A stretch of 64,000 nucleotides of DNA, taken from assembly GCA_028671895.1 (NCBI GenBank), contig JAPMAC010000209.1:20916501-20980500 (forward strand). Direction: 5' to 3'. The first letter of the stretch is position 1. Each line of letters starts with the position of its first letter. Shown here piece by piece: positions 49,886-61,573 of this stretch. The notes below the pieces were generated by a model, which saw nothing but the letters and a program-made list of their open reading frames with translations, made no database searches and was not told the origin of the DNA. The position numbers and the translations under genes are program-made. The DNA is from Oenanthe sinensis. Taxonomy: Eukaryota; Streptophyta; Magnoliopsida; Apiales; Apiaceae.

Positions 49886-50370
49886 TTAAATGAAATTGAG
49901 TTTTGGTAATCCTCGTACATGTTCTTTCGAACATATAGTTTTACTGAGTTTCATGTTGATATGGCCCAACTTTCGATGCCATAACCATGGATCCTCATTA
50001 ATAGAAACCAAACATACATTCTCATATTTCGTAGTGTCACACGTGTAAACATGTTTATCACGTGGACAATTTACAGCTACTGTTCTGTCTACATCGTAAA
50101 TGGAACAATGTGATGAACGAAAGACTACTTTGTAACCATTATCACATAGTTGACTTGTGGATATCAAATTATACTTTAGTCTCGTGACTAATTGTACATT
50201 TTTTATTTTGAATCTTTTATTTCCGATATCCCCAATGCCAATGATGTTGCCTTTACTGCTATCTCCGAAGGTTACACTCCCAGCGGCTACCTTTCCAATG
50301 TTGTTCAACAATGACTTATTACCGGTCATATGTCGGGAAGATCCACTATCAAGATACTACACGTCTTTCT
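49886..50370 (-). pseudogene. Element A pol: protease and integrase zinc-binding domain
   Basis: Minus strand: DSGSSRHMTGNKSLL (about 50350-50310), then the conserved Sirevirus protease-integrase linker (FKIKNVQLVTRLKYNLISTSQLC) and WLWHRKLGHIN. A stop codon lies two codons before LDSGSS (about 50356), probably replacing Trp. Confidence 0.88.
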
Positions 50371-52266
50371 TAGCAGTAAGGCATACCTATACAACAAATT
50401 AGTTAAACCTTTTGGTACCCCTTTGTCTTAAGGGTCCTTGAGTTAGTACATCATAAGGCATATGTGAACTAGCATTAACAAATCTAGACATGGGATAATA
50501 TTTCACATAATCATGTAATTTTCTAGATGTTTCATTCCTAGTAGAGATATTATAGGGGTTTTTCCTAGTGGTATATTTGTTGTAGTTAACATGATCATGA
50601 GTCTTACTAGGTGGAAATATAGTAATAATCGAATTTCTAGAATTAGCATTGGTATTGTAATTCGCATTATTAAATCTAACATGAGCATTCAAAGTACTAA
50701 GATAGGTATTATGACTCACATTAGCAAATAACTCGTATTTATAGGCTCATAAGCATTTAAGTTATGATATTGACCATGGTAGTTAGGATTTTGAGTTTTA
50801 GAACCATTTTGAGGAATATTATCCTTTCTAGTTGAACTAGATCTAGGATGAATACTTTTCATGTTCCTTGGTTTACAAACAATTGGTTCTTGATAATACC
50901 AAGACTTTGGTTGACTCTGAACATTCACTTTAAAATCATTTCTCTTTTATGATAATTTTTTATCATTTCTATTTTTAGAAACTGATCCTTTATGAACCCA
51001 TTTGTACTCCCCCTTTAGTTCACCTTCTATAGCTTTGCAATAAAAACGAGTATGTCCACTTACATTGAAATACGTACACTTAAGTGTAGGTTACCTAGGT
51101 GCAGTAGTAATCAGAGGGTTAGGTTTATGCTCTTCCTTTTTAGGAGGACCTTTATACTCAAAACTCAATCCTTCATGATTAAATGATTCCCAAGTACCAA
51201 AAACCATTCCTTTCGAAATGGCATTGACCTTAGTGAATTGTTTCAAAGTGGATTCGAGATTTTCTTTCTCTTTAACTAAGATATTAATCTTGTTAGTCAA
51301 GAATATCTCTTAATCCATAACTTGATATAAGAGTTTTTGGATTTCATCTTTAAGCCATTGACTTTCTAAATTCAACATTTCTAGATTCGAAATAAGTTTT
51401 CGAAGACTATCTGATTCGATATCAAACTTGCTTTTAAGTTTAGTATATTCAGTATCTTTTTCGGTTAATTGAATTTGGTAATCAATGTTTTGTTCAAACA
51501 AGGCTTGATGAAGCTCTTCATCTACATCTCCCGTAAGGGATTGCTCGAGGTCATTTATACGTTTGTAATGTGATAAATTTTCTTGAATCAATGATTAATT
51601 TCAAAATTTTAAATTTAATAGCTCAACATGGAGCTCACGATTGCGTTCATTAAAATGAATCTTCTCATTCTCATTCTCTTCAGTTTGTAGAATTAGAGAC
51701 ACATTTTTTACTTCAAGAGTACGAATTTGACCATTCTTTTCATTTGTCTTGACTTTCAAGTTATCATTATGAGAGATAATGTTAGTAACGTACTCCATGT
51801 CTTTTACATGTACGTCGGTCAAACTAGTGACCTCTTTTTAAAGTTTGAGACACAAATCCTCATATTTGTCCTTTTCAGATTTTGTCTTTATATAGCTTTG
51901 GCTTAATTCATAATAACCAATTTTCAAATTTTTATCAAAATATCTAAGCTTAGAAATATCCATGTCATAATGATCAATCTTAGAAAATTTAATATAGTTA
52001 CTGCTACATGATGAAATTGAAATTGATTTAGATATTACCTCTTGTAGAGAAATGAATGCTTCTGTAGGAACAACTTCGTCTCCGATTGCCATTAAGCAAA
52101 TGTTAACAATTTTTTCATTTTTCTCTAGAGTTTCCTCATTGTCGCTTAAATCCCATCCACTTTTAGCAGTAAGGATTTGTCCCTTAGACAAATTTGGACA
52201 TTCCTTTTTAAAATGACCAGGTTATTTACATTCGAAACAAATATTCTCATTTTCTTTGGGATTTTT

Positions 52267-52500
52267 TGTGACAACCCGGGTCAAATCCCGAGTCTTTTTT
52301 CGAAAATCGGCTCAAGTCCCGACTTCCGAATCTGAAATAAGCCAAAGTAAACTGGCCCAAATGCAACAACTTGGGTAATCCACAAGCCCACCACAGGCCC
52401 CCAAAAGATCATGATTTATTGGTGCACTTAGTAGTAGTACTCTTGCTTATATACTGAACAAATTATCCCAATCTACTCGATGTGGGACTGGGGTGTTACA
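52267..52500. mobile_element. 234-bp solo LTR or TRIM-like element in element A gag
   Basis: Begins TGTGACAACC and ends GGTGTTACA, flanked by TTTTT on both sides (52262-52266, 52501-52505). On the minus strand it starts TGTAACACCCCAGTCCCACATCG and has TATATAAGC, a combination typical of small plant LTRs (TRIM-like). GC content is higher than in the surrounding gag. It splits the gag next to the zinc knuckle. The TSD is a homopolymer, so the exact edges could slide. A MITE is an alternative, because the ends are partly inverted. Confidence 0.7.
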
Positions 52501-53322
52501 TTTTTCTCTTTAGGTTTAGGTGTATAATTACTCGTAAATTTATAGTTATTATAATTTGACCTACCCTTAGAGTTGAAAAATCGTTGTTGGTTACCGAATT
52601 TAAGAAAGTTCTTTCCATATCTTTGAGCTTTGCTTTGTAAAACACTACGGAGTTGTCTCGTTAGTAAAGAAATTTCTTGCTCATTGAGATTTTCTAACTC
52701 TTCGTTTAAGTCATCACCATTTTCATCTTCATCGATAAGTATTGATTTTAAAGGGATACCTTTCCTCTTCTCTTCAGTTTTAGTAAGAGGCTTATCCTGA
52801 ACATTGTTTTCTTCGTATGCTCGAAAGTTGCCGAATAAACTATTGATGGTATATGCATTTAAATATGCATTTATTTTATAATGGTAACTTTAACTTTCTA
52901 ACTCGGAGTTTAAAGTTCTCGTATTCTTGGATTTTTCTCATTAACCGAATAAGATTTTCCGAGTTGTGCAAGTTCATCGATAATCCGAGTAAATCTCATT
53001 TCCATATCAATGATGGTTGCACCCTCGAGGAGTTTAAAGTTCTCGTATTCTTGGATTAGAGTATCCATTCAAGAGTCTTTAACATCCATTATTCCCTCGT
53101 AGGTAATAACCAATTTGTTCCACATTTCTTTTACCGACTTGAAGTTATTAACACATTTGTATTCTTTTTCTGCAAGTATACTTGTTAAGACCATTTCCGC
53201 TTTAGCGTCTATGTTCATTAACTCTTCTTCTTCGCGGGTGTATTCACTGACTTTCTTTTCGATGACTATTTCGTCAACTACTTTAGTTGGAACTGCTAGA
53301 TATGAACTATGAGAAACTTAAA

Positions 53323-54511
53323 CAGAGGGGGTGAATGTTTGTGTTGATTTCTTTTTCTTTTTATTTTTCTTGATGAATTAAACTGCTTAAGGACTTATAG
53401 CTTAACTTGTTGCATATGATTATTTTAACAAAGCGAGGAAATAAACAACTTAAATCACACACATAAATTAATATTCAATCTAATATGTTATTAGAATGAA
53501 TTTGCTACAATTCTTAGATTCAAGAAAGAACCTCAACTTCTTTTTCTTGAAAGATAACAAGGTATGAAAACTATTTAACACACAAAATTGTTAAGTTATA
53601 AACACTTTCTAAATAGACAATATGTCTTGAGTGCACATGCTTTCACAGTCTAGTTTTCTATAACTAGAAATAGACAAAAATACTTTATATTGTACATAAT
53701 CTATTTCTAGCTAAGTTCTATGACTTGACAGTATGCTTCATTCTGCTTTCTTCCTTCTGCCTTTGTCTTGTTCTCTTTTCAAGCTTCATTATAGACTTGT
53801 CATTTTATATACAGGTTTGACTGACCTGATCATGACAATGCTTTAAAATACTTGTCTAGTTCTTTTACACATTTCCTTGAATTTAGCCCATTTGAAACAA
53901 TCGAATACTCACTTGAAAACACTTTGAGAAGTCATGATGTAGAGTTCTCGATCAGTTTTGCTTTGTTACTTTTCGATTGGCCTAGACTTCTTGATTAGAT
54001 TGAGCTTTGATAACTTCTCGATCAGACTAGACTTCTCGAATGGTTTACTACCACTGACTTCTCGATTAGCCTCATTCCTTGGACTTATCGATTGCCTCGG
54101 TTGCTAACTTCTTGATGTATTGATTACTGGAACTCTCGAATGATACTTCTCTATTAGATTACTTCTTGAATGGATGTGGTTCTTTGACTTCTCGAATTCA
54201 TATATAACACTTAGCCATTTGAAGACTTCTCTACCAGTTTCACAACCCACCTCTCAATTAGGATGACTTATCAATTTATCATTTGCCTTAAAAGAATTTT
54301 CACACTACACTCTTTATTAATGAGCTCTTTTGTTTCTAGATGCATGATCCATTTTGAATCTTCTACCAGACTTTATTCTTGACCTTTTAATTACAAACTT
54401 GAATGGAAGTAGAAACAAACTTCTATCTGTACATGTACATAATGATAGCTAAGTCACAATCATATACAAGAAGTGCTAGTTATGTTTGATAACATAACAA
54501 GTAATACAATT
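53323..54511 (-). mobile_element. LTR-like 1.2-kb insertion in element A gag
   Basis: Non-coding and foreign to the gag frame on both sides. Flanks share the 7-bp direct repeat TTAAACA (about 53317-53323 and 54512-54518). The minus-strand end CATTCACCCCCTCT resembles the 3' end of Sirevirus LTRs such as that of element B. A cluster of ACTTCTCGA-type motifs occupies 53935-54240. A solo LTR is the best explanation, but clean TG...CA ends and a 5-bp TSD could not be fixed. Confidence 0.55.
53935..54240. repeat. Clustered ACTTCTCGAT/ACTTCTCGAA motifs
   Basis: About a dozen variants of (G)ACTTCTCGA(T/A), including CTTCTTGAT and CTTATCGAT forms, within 300 bp. They start with GTTCTCGATCAG near 53946 and end with GACTTCTCGAATTC near 54190. 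Spacing is irregular, mostly 20-40 bp. Confidence 0.7.
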
Positions 54512-54769
54512 AAACAAAGTAGGCTTTTCTAGATCCAAAAGGAACAACAACACTGTCCTCGATAGCCATCCACACTTTGGCACCTTGGGATTTAGCATAA
54601 ACTCTAAATCTTGTTTTCTAAGTAGCAAAGTTGGTGTTGTCGAATAAAGGAGGTCCCGAACTCGAGAGACCTTCACCACAACTAATGGTACTCAAATACG
54701 CCATAAAAGATCTACTTTTTTCGCGTTTGTAGGCTCTGAAAAAGGTCACATAACACAGTCAAAAGCACT

Positions 54770-54782
54770 GCTTTGATACCAA
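54770..54782 (-). promoter_or_regulatory. Element A primer-binding site
   Basis: On the minus strand this is TTGGTATCAAAGC, one mismatch from the usual TTGGTATCAGAGC. It lies 65 bp upstream of the gag start and directly after the proposed 5' LTR end. Confidence 0.8.
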
Positions 54783-54783
54783 C

Positions 54784-56176
54784 TATTAGGTCCTAAATAA
54801 TAGGCGGTATTAGCTAGAAGGGGGTTGAATAGCTTAATACCCTTTTAAAATTTTATTTTCTCTTATCAAACTGTTACTAATCAACTAGTAGATCAAGTGC
54901 CAAATGTAAAAAAGAGAAAAGAAATAGATTACATCACATAAAATTTTATCCTGGTTTGTGATGTCGCAATCCCCTAACGAATCGCTCACCCCTAGTCTAG
55001 TCTCTCAGTCCTTCCCTGAACTCAAGATTTTGCAATATAAAAAGATGTACTCCTTATAGTGGCAGAGAAGCCTTTACAACCACTATTTATTTATCTCGGA
55101 CATTAAATTCTCGTTAACCCTTTAAAATACAATAGCAAACTTACTAGAAATATCTTGGAACGTAACTCCTCACTACCTCCTCAAAATCTAAATAGATACC
55201 TTATAAGATTATCTTGGAGCGTAACTCTCCGCTATCACCTCAGATACAAGTAAGTAAAAACCCTGCGTAGACTATATTTCTCTAACACTTGATAGGTCTT
55301 GGATCTTCGTTCTTAGGTCTTAGGTCTTTCCTTTTCTTCACGATGCAAAACCCTTACAAGATTATCTCGGAACGTAACTCCCCGCTATCACCTCAGATAT
55401 AAGTAAGTAAAAACCCTGTGTAGACTATATTCCTCTGACACTTGATAGGTCTTGGATCTTAGATCTTAGGTCTTGGGTTTTCATTTTCTTCACGGTATAG
55501 AGACACCCAAATTTCCGTCAGCATGCATAGGACTTGGGTCTTAGAACAAAGATCTCCTCACTAACAAAGTCTAGATAACCAGTACTACGACTTGATAACC
55601 TTGCTTAAAAAAAGAAAGGTGGTGGACTAGTATATTACTGTACTAGACCAGGAACAAACAAACATATATAATATAGCTGAAGCAATAGAATATATAAATG
55701 TGAGTCGGGGTAAATCGCTTCATTGGAAAGATGAACCATACATTGTGTGTGAACGTGGGTATGAATGAATTTAAGTGTGTATGCTAAAATAAAAAGCAGA
55801 ATATAAAGCGTATGAATGCAAACACTTAAATAAAAGATATATATTATAATATATAATATATATTTATATAGGATATATAAGGCTGAAAATAACTAAACTA
55901 AATATATTTTGACTTGAACGAGATCAAGTACGTTTTCTAACTATTTTGTTTAATAGGCCTTGAAAATTAAAACAACTAAACTATGGTCTTTAAAAGAACA
56001 CAAGATATACCACTTAAATTCTTGACTTATATGCAATATTATCTAATCTCAGAAATAAACGTGGACTAACTTCAAGAACTCAACAAGTAAGCTTGTTTAT
56101 ATATCTAAATAATAATATGAGATTTATACAAGTAACTCTTAACTTAGTGTCCGAAGTTAATTAAACTTATTTATAT
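54784..56176 (-). repeat. Element A 5' LTR, PBS-proximal part
   Basis: The LTR is assigned because it lies upstream of the PBS on the minus strand and ends ...GGACCTAATA next to it. It has no gene. A duplicated 140-bp stretch (ATCTTGGAGCGTAACTC... and ATCTCGGAACGTAACTC...) occurs at about 55210-55330 and 55362-55480. The 93-bp repeat monomers begin near 55950. It is interrupted at 56177. Confidence 0.6.
55200..55490. repeat. ~150-bp tandem duplication within element A LTR
   Basis: The block ATAAGATTATCTTGGAGCG...GGTCTTGGATCTT is repeated about 160 bp later as ACAAGATTATCTCGGAACG...GGTCTTGGATCTT, with several mismatches. A third partial copy (ATATCTTGGAACGTAACTCC) is at about 55150. Confidence 0.75.
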
Positions 56177-58105
56177 TGTAACATCCCGTATTTTTTTAAT
56201 AATATATTAAGCTATTTAATTTAATATTAAGAATAATATTAGTGAATTATTACTAATATTATTATTTGAATATGAATATATATATTTTATAATTAGGATG
56301 TTATTTAGAGATTATTGGTTAAGAGAAGAAAATATAAAAAAAAGAAATAGAATAGAAAGAAAAAGAAAAAGGGTTAGGGTTTTGTAAGTTACGTAAGAAA
56401 AGTTGGGAAGCCGTAGAGAAGATAGAGAGAAAGAAAAAGAGAAAGAGAGGGAGAAGATTGAGAAAGAGAAGAAGAAAAATCTTGAGAAGATGGGTTATTG
56501 TATCAAATTAGGGTTCGTGTGATGGGGACATCTATATTTTTACAGAAGATCATTCGTGTATTTGGAGGTTTAAGGTACGGATATCTTCGTTACAGTCTCT
56601 TTGTATTTCTAACACTCTCTTTGTCCTCGTTTTGTTATTCAATTCGTATGTATATTGTGTATAGTTTATATTCATTCATATTCTTATAAAATTCGTATCT
56701 CATTCGTTCTTTATCTGATTTCTGTGATTTTATACTACCTAGAAAGGTATTTAAATTATCTATAATTTTCGTTCTTTACGCTTTCTGAAATTCGGTTCGT
56801 AAGTTTGTTAAAATCTGCCGTTTGTATAATCTGGTTGGTTATTGGAATTGTTCTGCTGTAACTTCAGAAATTCATAATAAATTGAATATTTGTTCAATGT
56901 TCATGTGTAATATCATTCTAAAAAGGTCTTTCCGAGCTCTTCGTTCTTTGTTTATATTCCGCTGTCAAATTCTATGATCCTGAGTTCTTAAATCATAAAA
57001 TACTACTGTGATCAGGAGCTGATTCTGTTCTAACTGCTCATATTTGTTTAGTTTCTGCATTCGTTACTAATCCATTTTTGACGACTCTTACCATTCTGGA
57101 AAGGTATAGGAATTGTCTACAAGTTTCATGTTTTGTGATTTGTCATTCAATTTCATCTTTATAGAGTTAATTGGCTTTCTTTGAAACTGGTCAGGTCTGA
57201 TTTTTTTGTAATAGTCTGTGATATTTGGCGTGTGTGATATTTTAAGCATGATATTTCAGTCTTTTTGAGTTATCTGATTGATTTGGGATAATTCGTAAGA
57301 CCTCCGTCATGAGTGGATAATCTCATGCTTTGACACCACCTATACGGTGTATTTAAATTGTATGGGCGTGTCGCCGGAGTTATGGGACACATAAAGTCAT
57401 GACTATTGTGTATGTTTATTTGGCCATTTGGGTAGCATTGTGTTTTGTACCGTGCAAGCCCCTGTAAGATTTTGGGTAGCATTTGATTTGTTCTATGCAA
57501 GCCCTTATAAGTTTTGATGACTACATATTCTGGAGAACCGAAATGTAGGACATCCTGTAAGTGCAAGATTGTCTCCCATATCAGTAAGTAAATTTGTATT
57601 TCAGTATTTAATTATTATAATATATGAATAGTAAGTGTACGAGTAAGAGTAAGAACATTTGTGATTAAAAAGTATATACGTTGTGATTGTAAGATAAGTA
57701 TCTATCATATCTTTTTATTTGTTTATATCATGAGTTAAGTATGACCAGTATCTTTTATCTCTTTCAGTTTGTTTCATCATTCTTTATTTAGATATTTTAT
57801 TTGTTCATATTGTCATCGTTCTAACCCTTATACTCTTTGCATAATTTTATATCCGTATATGAGCCTTTCGCTCACTGCCGGTCTATATTTCTTTGTTTTC
57901 CCCGAAAGGTTAGGTGGACTAATTAATGGGAAGAGTGCGAGTTGCTGACTTTTAGGAGTTGTAAAGTTTATATTTAGATTTGAATTTGTATAGTTAAGTT
58001 GTAGCTTTTATTTTTGAATTGTAAGTTGCTGGATATTGAGCTGTTTTAACTTTTTATTGAATTTTTGGAGCATTTTATTTAAGTGAACAATTTCGGGATT
58101 TTAAA
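56177..58105 (+). repeat. LARD-like element 5' LTR
   Basis: 1929 bp, AT-rich with a purine-rich A/G region (56330-56490). The minus frame 57270-57566 recurs in the other LTR with changes but is unlike any family I know; I do not call it a gene. Confidence 0.9.
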
Positions 58106-58738
58106 GTTGGTATCAGAGCTAATGTTTTATGATTCTGTAGACTTGTCTTTAGGCTCGATTTGTGAGATTTAACTAGTTTAAGATAGTATTCCAGGATTAT
58201 TAAGATTTGTCTTTAGGCTCAACTTGTGAGTGTGGGTAAACTTAGTTAAGAATATTATTTGGTTCGTATTTTTTGGATATATTTTTATGATTGTTTAGAA
58301 TTATTTTTTTTCGTGCGATGCTTAACCGTAAGATGAAACGTGAAGACTCAACCGCAAGCAAATTTTTCAAGAAAAATTAGTTTGATGGAAGACAACATCA
58401 TGTAAATCTTCATCAATTTTGACTTAACGTAAGACTTCTTGTTAGATTTAATTGTGGATATCGTGTATTTTAGCTATTACCCAAGTAGCAGCGATGGAAA
58501 GAGACCGACAACACGTAATGGGAATAGAGAACACTTTCGGGATAATCGTCAAGTTGCGATCGATTTAAGACTTTTACTGATAGATATCAACGAAGACCAT
58601 GATTCTAGTTAAATGCGCCTTTAATATGGAGCTACTTACGAGATTAGAGGAATGGTTCGTGTACGTTATCACTTTTTTAAGTAGAGTTTTGCAAGATTAA
58701 TTTCGAGGACGAAATTTCTATTTGGAGGGAAGAATATA
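58106..58738 (+). other. LARD-like element internal region with PBS and PPT
   Basis: PBS TTGGTATCAGAGC at 58107-58119. No ORF above about 30 codons. The end (about 58690-58738) resembles the untranslated tail of chromoviruses. It is the minimum expected for a packageable, reverse-transcribable RNA. Confidence 0.85.
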
Positions 58739-60668
58739 TGTAACATCCCGTATTTTTTTTAATAATATATTAAGCTATTTAATTTAATATTAAGAATAAT
58801 ATTAGTGAATTATTACTAATATTATTTTTTTAATATGAATATATATATTTTATAATTAAGATATTATTTAGAGATTATTGGTTAAGAGAAAAAAAATAGA
58901 AAAACAAGAAATAGAATAGAAAGAAAAAGAAAAAGGGTTGGGGTTTTGTAAGTTACGTAAGAAAAGTTGGGAAGCCGTAGAGAAGATAAAGAGAAAGAAA
59001 AAGAGAAGGAGAGAGAGAAGATTGAGAAAGAGAAGAAGAAATTTTTTGAGAAGATGGGTTATTGTATCAAATTAGGGTTCGTGTGATGGGGACATCTATA
59101 TTTTTACAGAAGATCATTCGTGTATTTGGAGGTTTAAGGTACGGATATCTTCGTTACACTCTCTTTGTATTTCTAACACTCTCTTTGTCCTCGTTTTGTT
59201 ATTCAATTCGTATGTATATTGTGTATAGTTTATATTCATTTAGATTCTTATAAAATTCGTATCTCATTCGTTCTTTATCTGATTTCTGTAATTTTATACT
59301 ACCTAGAAAGATATTTAAATTATCTATAATTTTCGTTCTTTACGCTTTCTGAAATTCGGTTCGTAAGTTTGTTAAAATCTGCCATTTGTATAATCTGGTT
59401 GGTTATTGGAATTGTTCTGCTGTAATTTCAGAAATTCATAATAAATTGAATATTTGTTCAATATTCATGTGTAATATCATTCTAAAAAGGTATTTCCGAG
59501 CTCTTCGTTCTTTGTTTATATTCCGCTGTCAAATTCTATGATCCTGAGTTCTTAAATCTTAAAATACTACTGTGATCAGGTGCTGATTCTGTTCTAACAG
59601 CTCATATTTGTTTAGTTTCTGCATTCGTTACTTATCCATTTTTTACGACTCGTACCATTCTGGAAAGGTATAGGAATTGTCTACAAGTTTCTTATTTTGT
59701 GATTTGTCATTCAAGTTCATCTTTATAGTTTTAATTGGCTTTCTTTGGAACTGATCAAGTTTGATTTTATTTGTAATAGTCTGTGATATTTGGCATGTGT
59801 GATATTTTGAGCATGATATTTTAGTCTTTTTGAGTTATGTGATTAATTTGGGAGATTTCGTAACACCTCCGTCATGAGTGGATAATCTCATGCTTTGACA
59901 CCACCTATACGGTGTATTTAAATTGTATGGGCGTGTCGTCGGAGTTATGGGACACGTAGAGTCATGACTATTGTGTATGTTTGTTTGGCCATTTGGGTAG
60001 CATTGTGTTTTGTACCGTGAAAGACCCTGTAGGATTTTGGGTAGCATTTGATTTGTTCTATGCAAGCCCCTGTAAGTTTTGATGACTACATATTCTGGAG
60101 AACCGAAATGTAGGACATCCTGTAAGTGCAAGATTGTCTCTCATATCAGTAAGTAAATTTGTATTTCAGTATTTGATCATTATAATATATGACTAGTAAG
60201 TGTATGAGTAAGAGTAAGAATATTTGTGATTAAAAAGTATGTGCGTTGTGATTGTAAGATAAGTATCTTTCGTATCTTTTTATTTGTTTATATCGTGAGT
60301 TAAGTATGACCAATATCTTTTGTCTCTTTTAGTTGTTTCATCTTTCTTTATTCAGATATTTTATTTGTTCATATTGTCATCGTTCTAACCCTTGTACTCT
60401 TTGCATAATTTTATATCCGTATATGAGCCTTTCGCTTATTGTCGGTCTATATTTCTTTGTTTTCCCCGGCAGGTTAGGTGGGCTAATTAATTGGAAGAGT
60501 GCGAGTTGCTGACTTTGAGGAGTTGTAAAGTTTATATTTAGATTTGAATTTGTACAGTTAAGTTGTAGCTTTTATTTTTGGATTGTAAGTTACTGGATAG
60601 TGAGAACTTGCATCGTTTATTGGATTTTTGGAGCATTTTATTTAAGTGAATAAGTTCGGGATTTTAAA
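58739..60668 (+). repeat. LARD-like element 3' LTR
   Basis: 1930 bp. It differs from the 5' LTR by scattered substitutions, several per 100 bp in places, and by short T-run length changes. Right end set by the TSD TATAT. Confidence 0.9.
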
Positions 60669-61258
60669 TATATTCTACGAGTTTACTTTGCTTATATCTC
60701 TTAATAAATATATGTGATTATACAAAATAATAGAACTCGGAATGTAAGTTAGTTTCCTTCACTAATAATTCAAAAAAAGAGTATTTTTGCTTATGTCTAA
60801 ATATATTGATTTATACAAAAATTCTCGACTCGGAAGTAATGTGAGTTTAAACTTACAAATATTCTATGAGAGAGTTTTGTTTATATCTCTAAATAATATA
60901 TGAGATATATTCGAATATTTTTATCTCGGAATATAAGTTAGTTTAAGTGTCTATTTATTTCAAATAAGAAGATATTAATTTATGTCTAATAATATTGACT
61001 TATATGAATTTTATCTTAACTCGAAAATAAAATGAGTTAACTTGCAACTATTCAACAAGGAACCTTTTGTTTATATCTCTATACGATACTTATACAAATC
61101 GGTTCTAACTCGGAATAAGAGCTAGTTTTAATTATAAAAAATCAACAAGGAGTCCTTTTGTTTATGTCATACCTTGATTTATACAAATTGGTCTCGACTC
61201 GGAACTTGTATAATTTAGAGTTATTATTAATCCTGAAAAGGTAACCCAAGGATATTAA
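60669..61258 (-). repeat. Element A 5' LTR, distal part, with six ~93-bp tandem monomers
   Basis: Monomers are marked by CTCGG/CTCGA at 60736, 60829, 60925, 61020, 61109 and 61198 (spacing 93, 96, 95, 89, 89). 60911-61258 aligns with 2342-2650. The sequence is cut at GATATTAAT|TGTTAG, whereas the left copy continues GATATTAATAACTAATTT, so the Angela-like LTR begins at a clean insertion site. Confidence 0.72.
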
Positions 61259-61573
61259 TGTTAGTAATTGTGCTCTAGAGACAATACTTTTTATATTTTA
61301 AAGAAAATATTTATTATTAAGGATTATGTTTTATTGATTACTATTTATTTATTATGTTTTATTTACTGCATAATAAATTGAAACGATAATAAATGTCCTT
61401 GAAATTTTGATACGTATTATATATCTTTAAGTATGTGACTTAAAAATGAGATTATATGAATAGTATCTTATTCCTAAAATTCCCTAGTCGAGTATTATTA
61501 TTTAAGGACAATAATAATGCACAAAGACTAGTATGTTTCTTGACAGATGACCACATCTCATTGGTCATAGGTA
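61259..61573 (+). mobile_element. Angela-like LTR fragment
   Basis: Starts TGTTAGTAATTGTGCTCTAGAGACAATA and contains blocks parallel to the Angela LTR: TCCCTAGTCGAGTATTATTATT, GGACAATAATAATGCACAAAGACTAGTATG and GACCACATCTCATTGGT. It is diverged from 14818-16376, so it is a separate, older element. It is cut at about 61573 by element D; the remainder may lie beyond the window. Confidence 0.82.

Larger units (their letters stand above)
50399..54704 (-). pseudogene. Element A gag, pseudogene with two insertions
   Basis: The start is MAYLSTISCGEGLSSSG at 54704; PPLFDNTNFAT follows, with a stop shortly after. The capsid region resumes at about 53310 (LAVPTKVVDEIVIEKK) and continues to about 52510. 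The zinc knuckle CFECK-stop-PGHFKKEC at about 52240-52195 has an in-frame stop inside it. Then come acidic and coiled-coil segments (52191-51091) and an Asn-rich, low-complexity C-terminus (50928-50399). It is interrupted by the insertions at 52267-52500 and about 53323-54511. Gag would be about 900 residues, as in other Sireviruses. Confidence 0.82.
56177..60668 (+). mobile_element. Non-autonomous LTR element (gypsy derivative, LARD-like)
   Basis: LTRs 56177-58105 (1929 bp) and 58739-60668 (1930 bp) begin TGTAACATCCCG and end CGGGATTTTAAA. Perfect TSD TATAT at 56172-56176 and 60669-60673. The PBS is at 58107-58119, and a PPT-like GGAGGGAAGAATATA lies before the second LTR. The internal region is only 633 bp and has no protein. 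Its last part, TTTCGAGGACGAAATTT, is a hallmark of the 3' end of chromovirus gypsy internal regions. I infer an internal-deletion derivative mobilised by a related gypsy. LTR divergence is clearly higher than in the Tekay or Angela copies. Confidence 0.88.

Noticed and set aside
57270..57566. 98-residue minus ORF, repeated at 59835-60131
   Set aside because: Present twice only because it lies in both LTRs of one element. No recognisable motif, and differences between copies include non-conservative changes.
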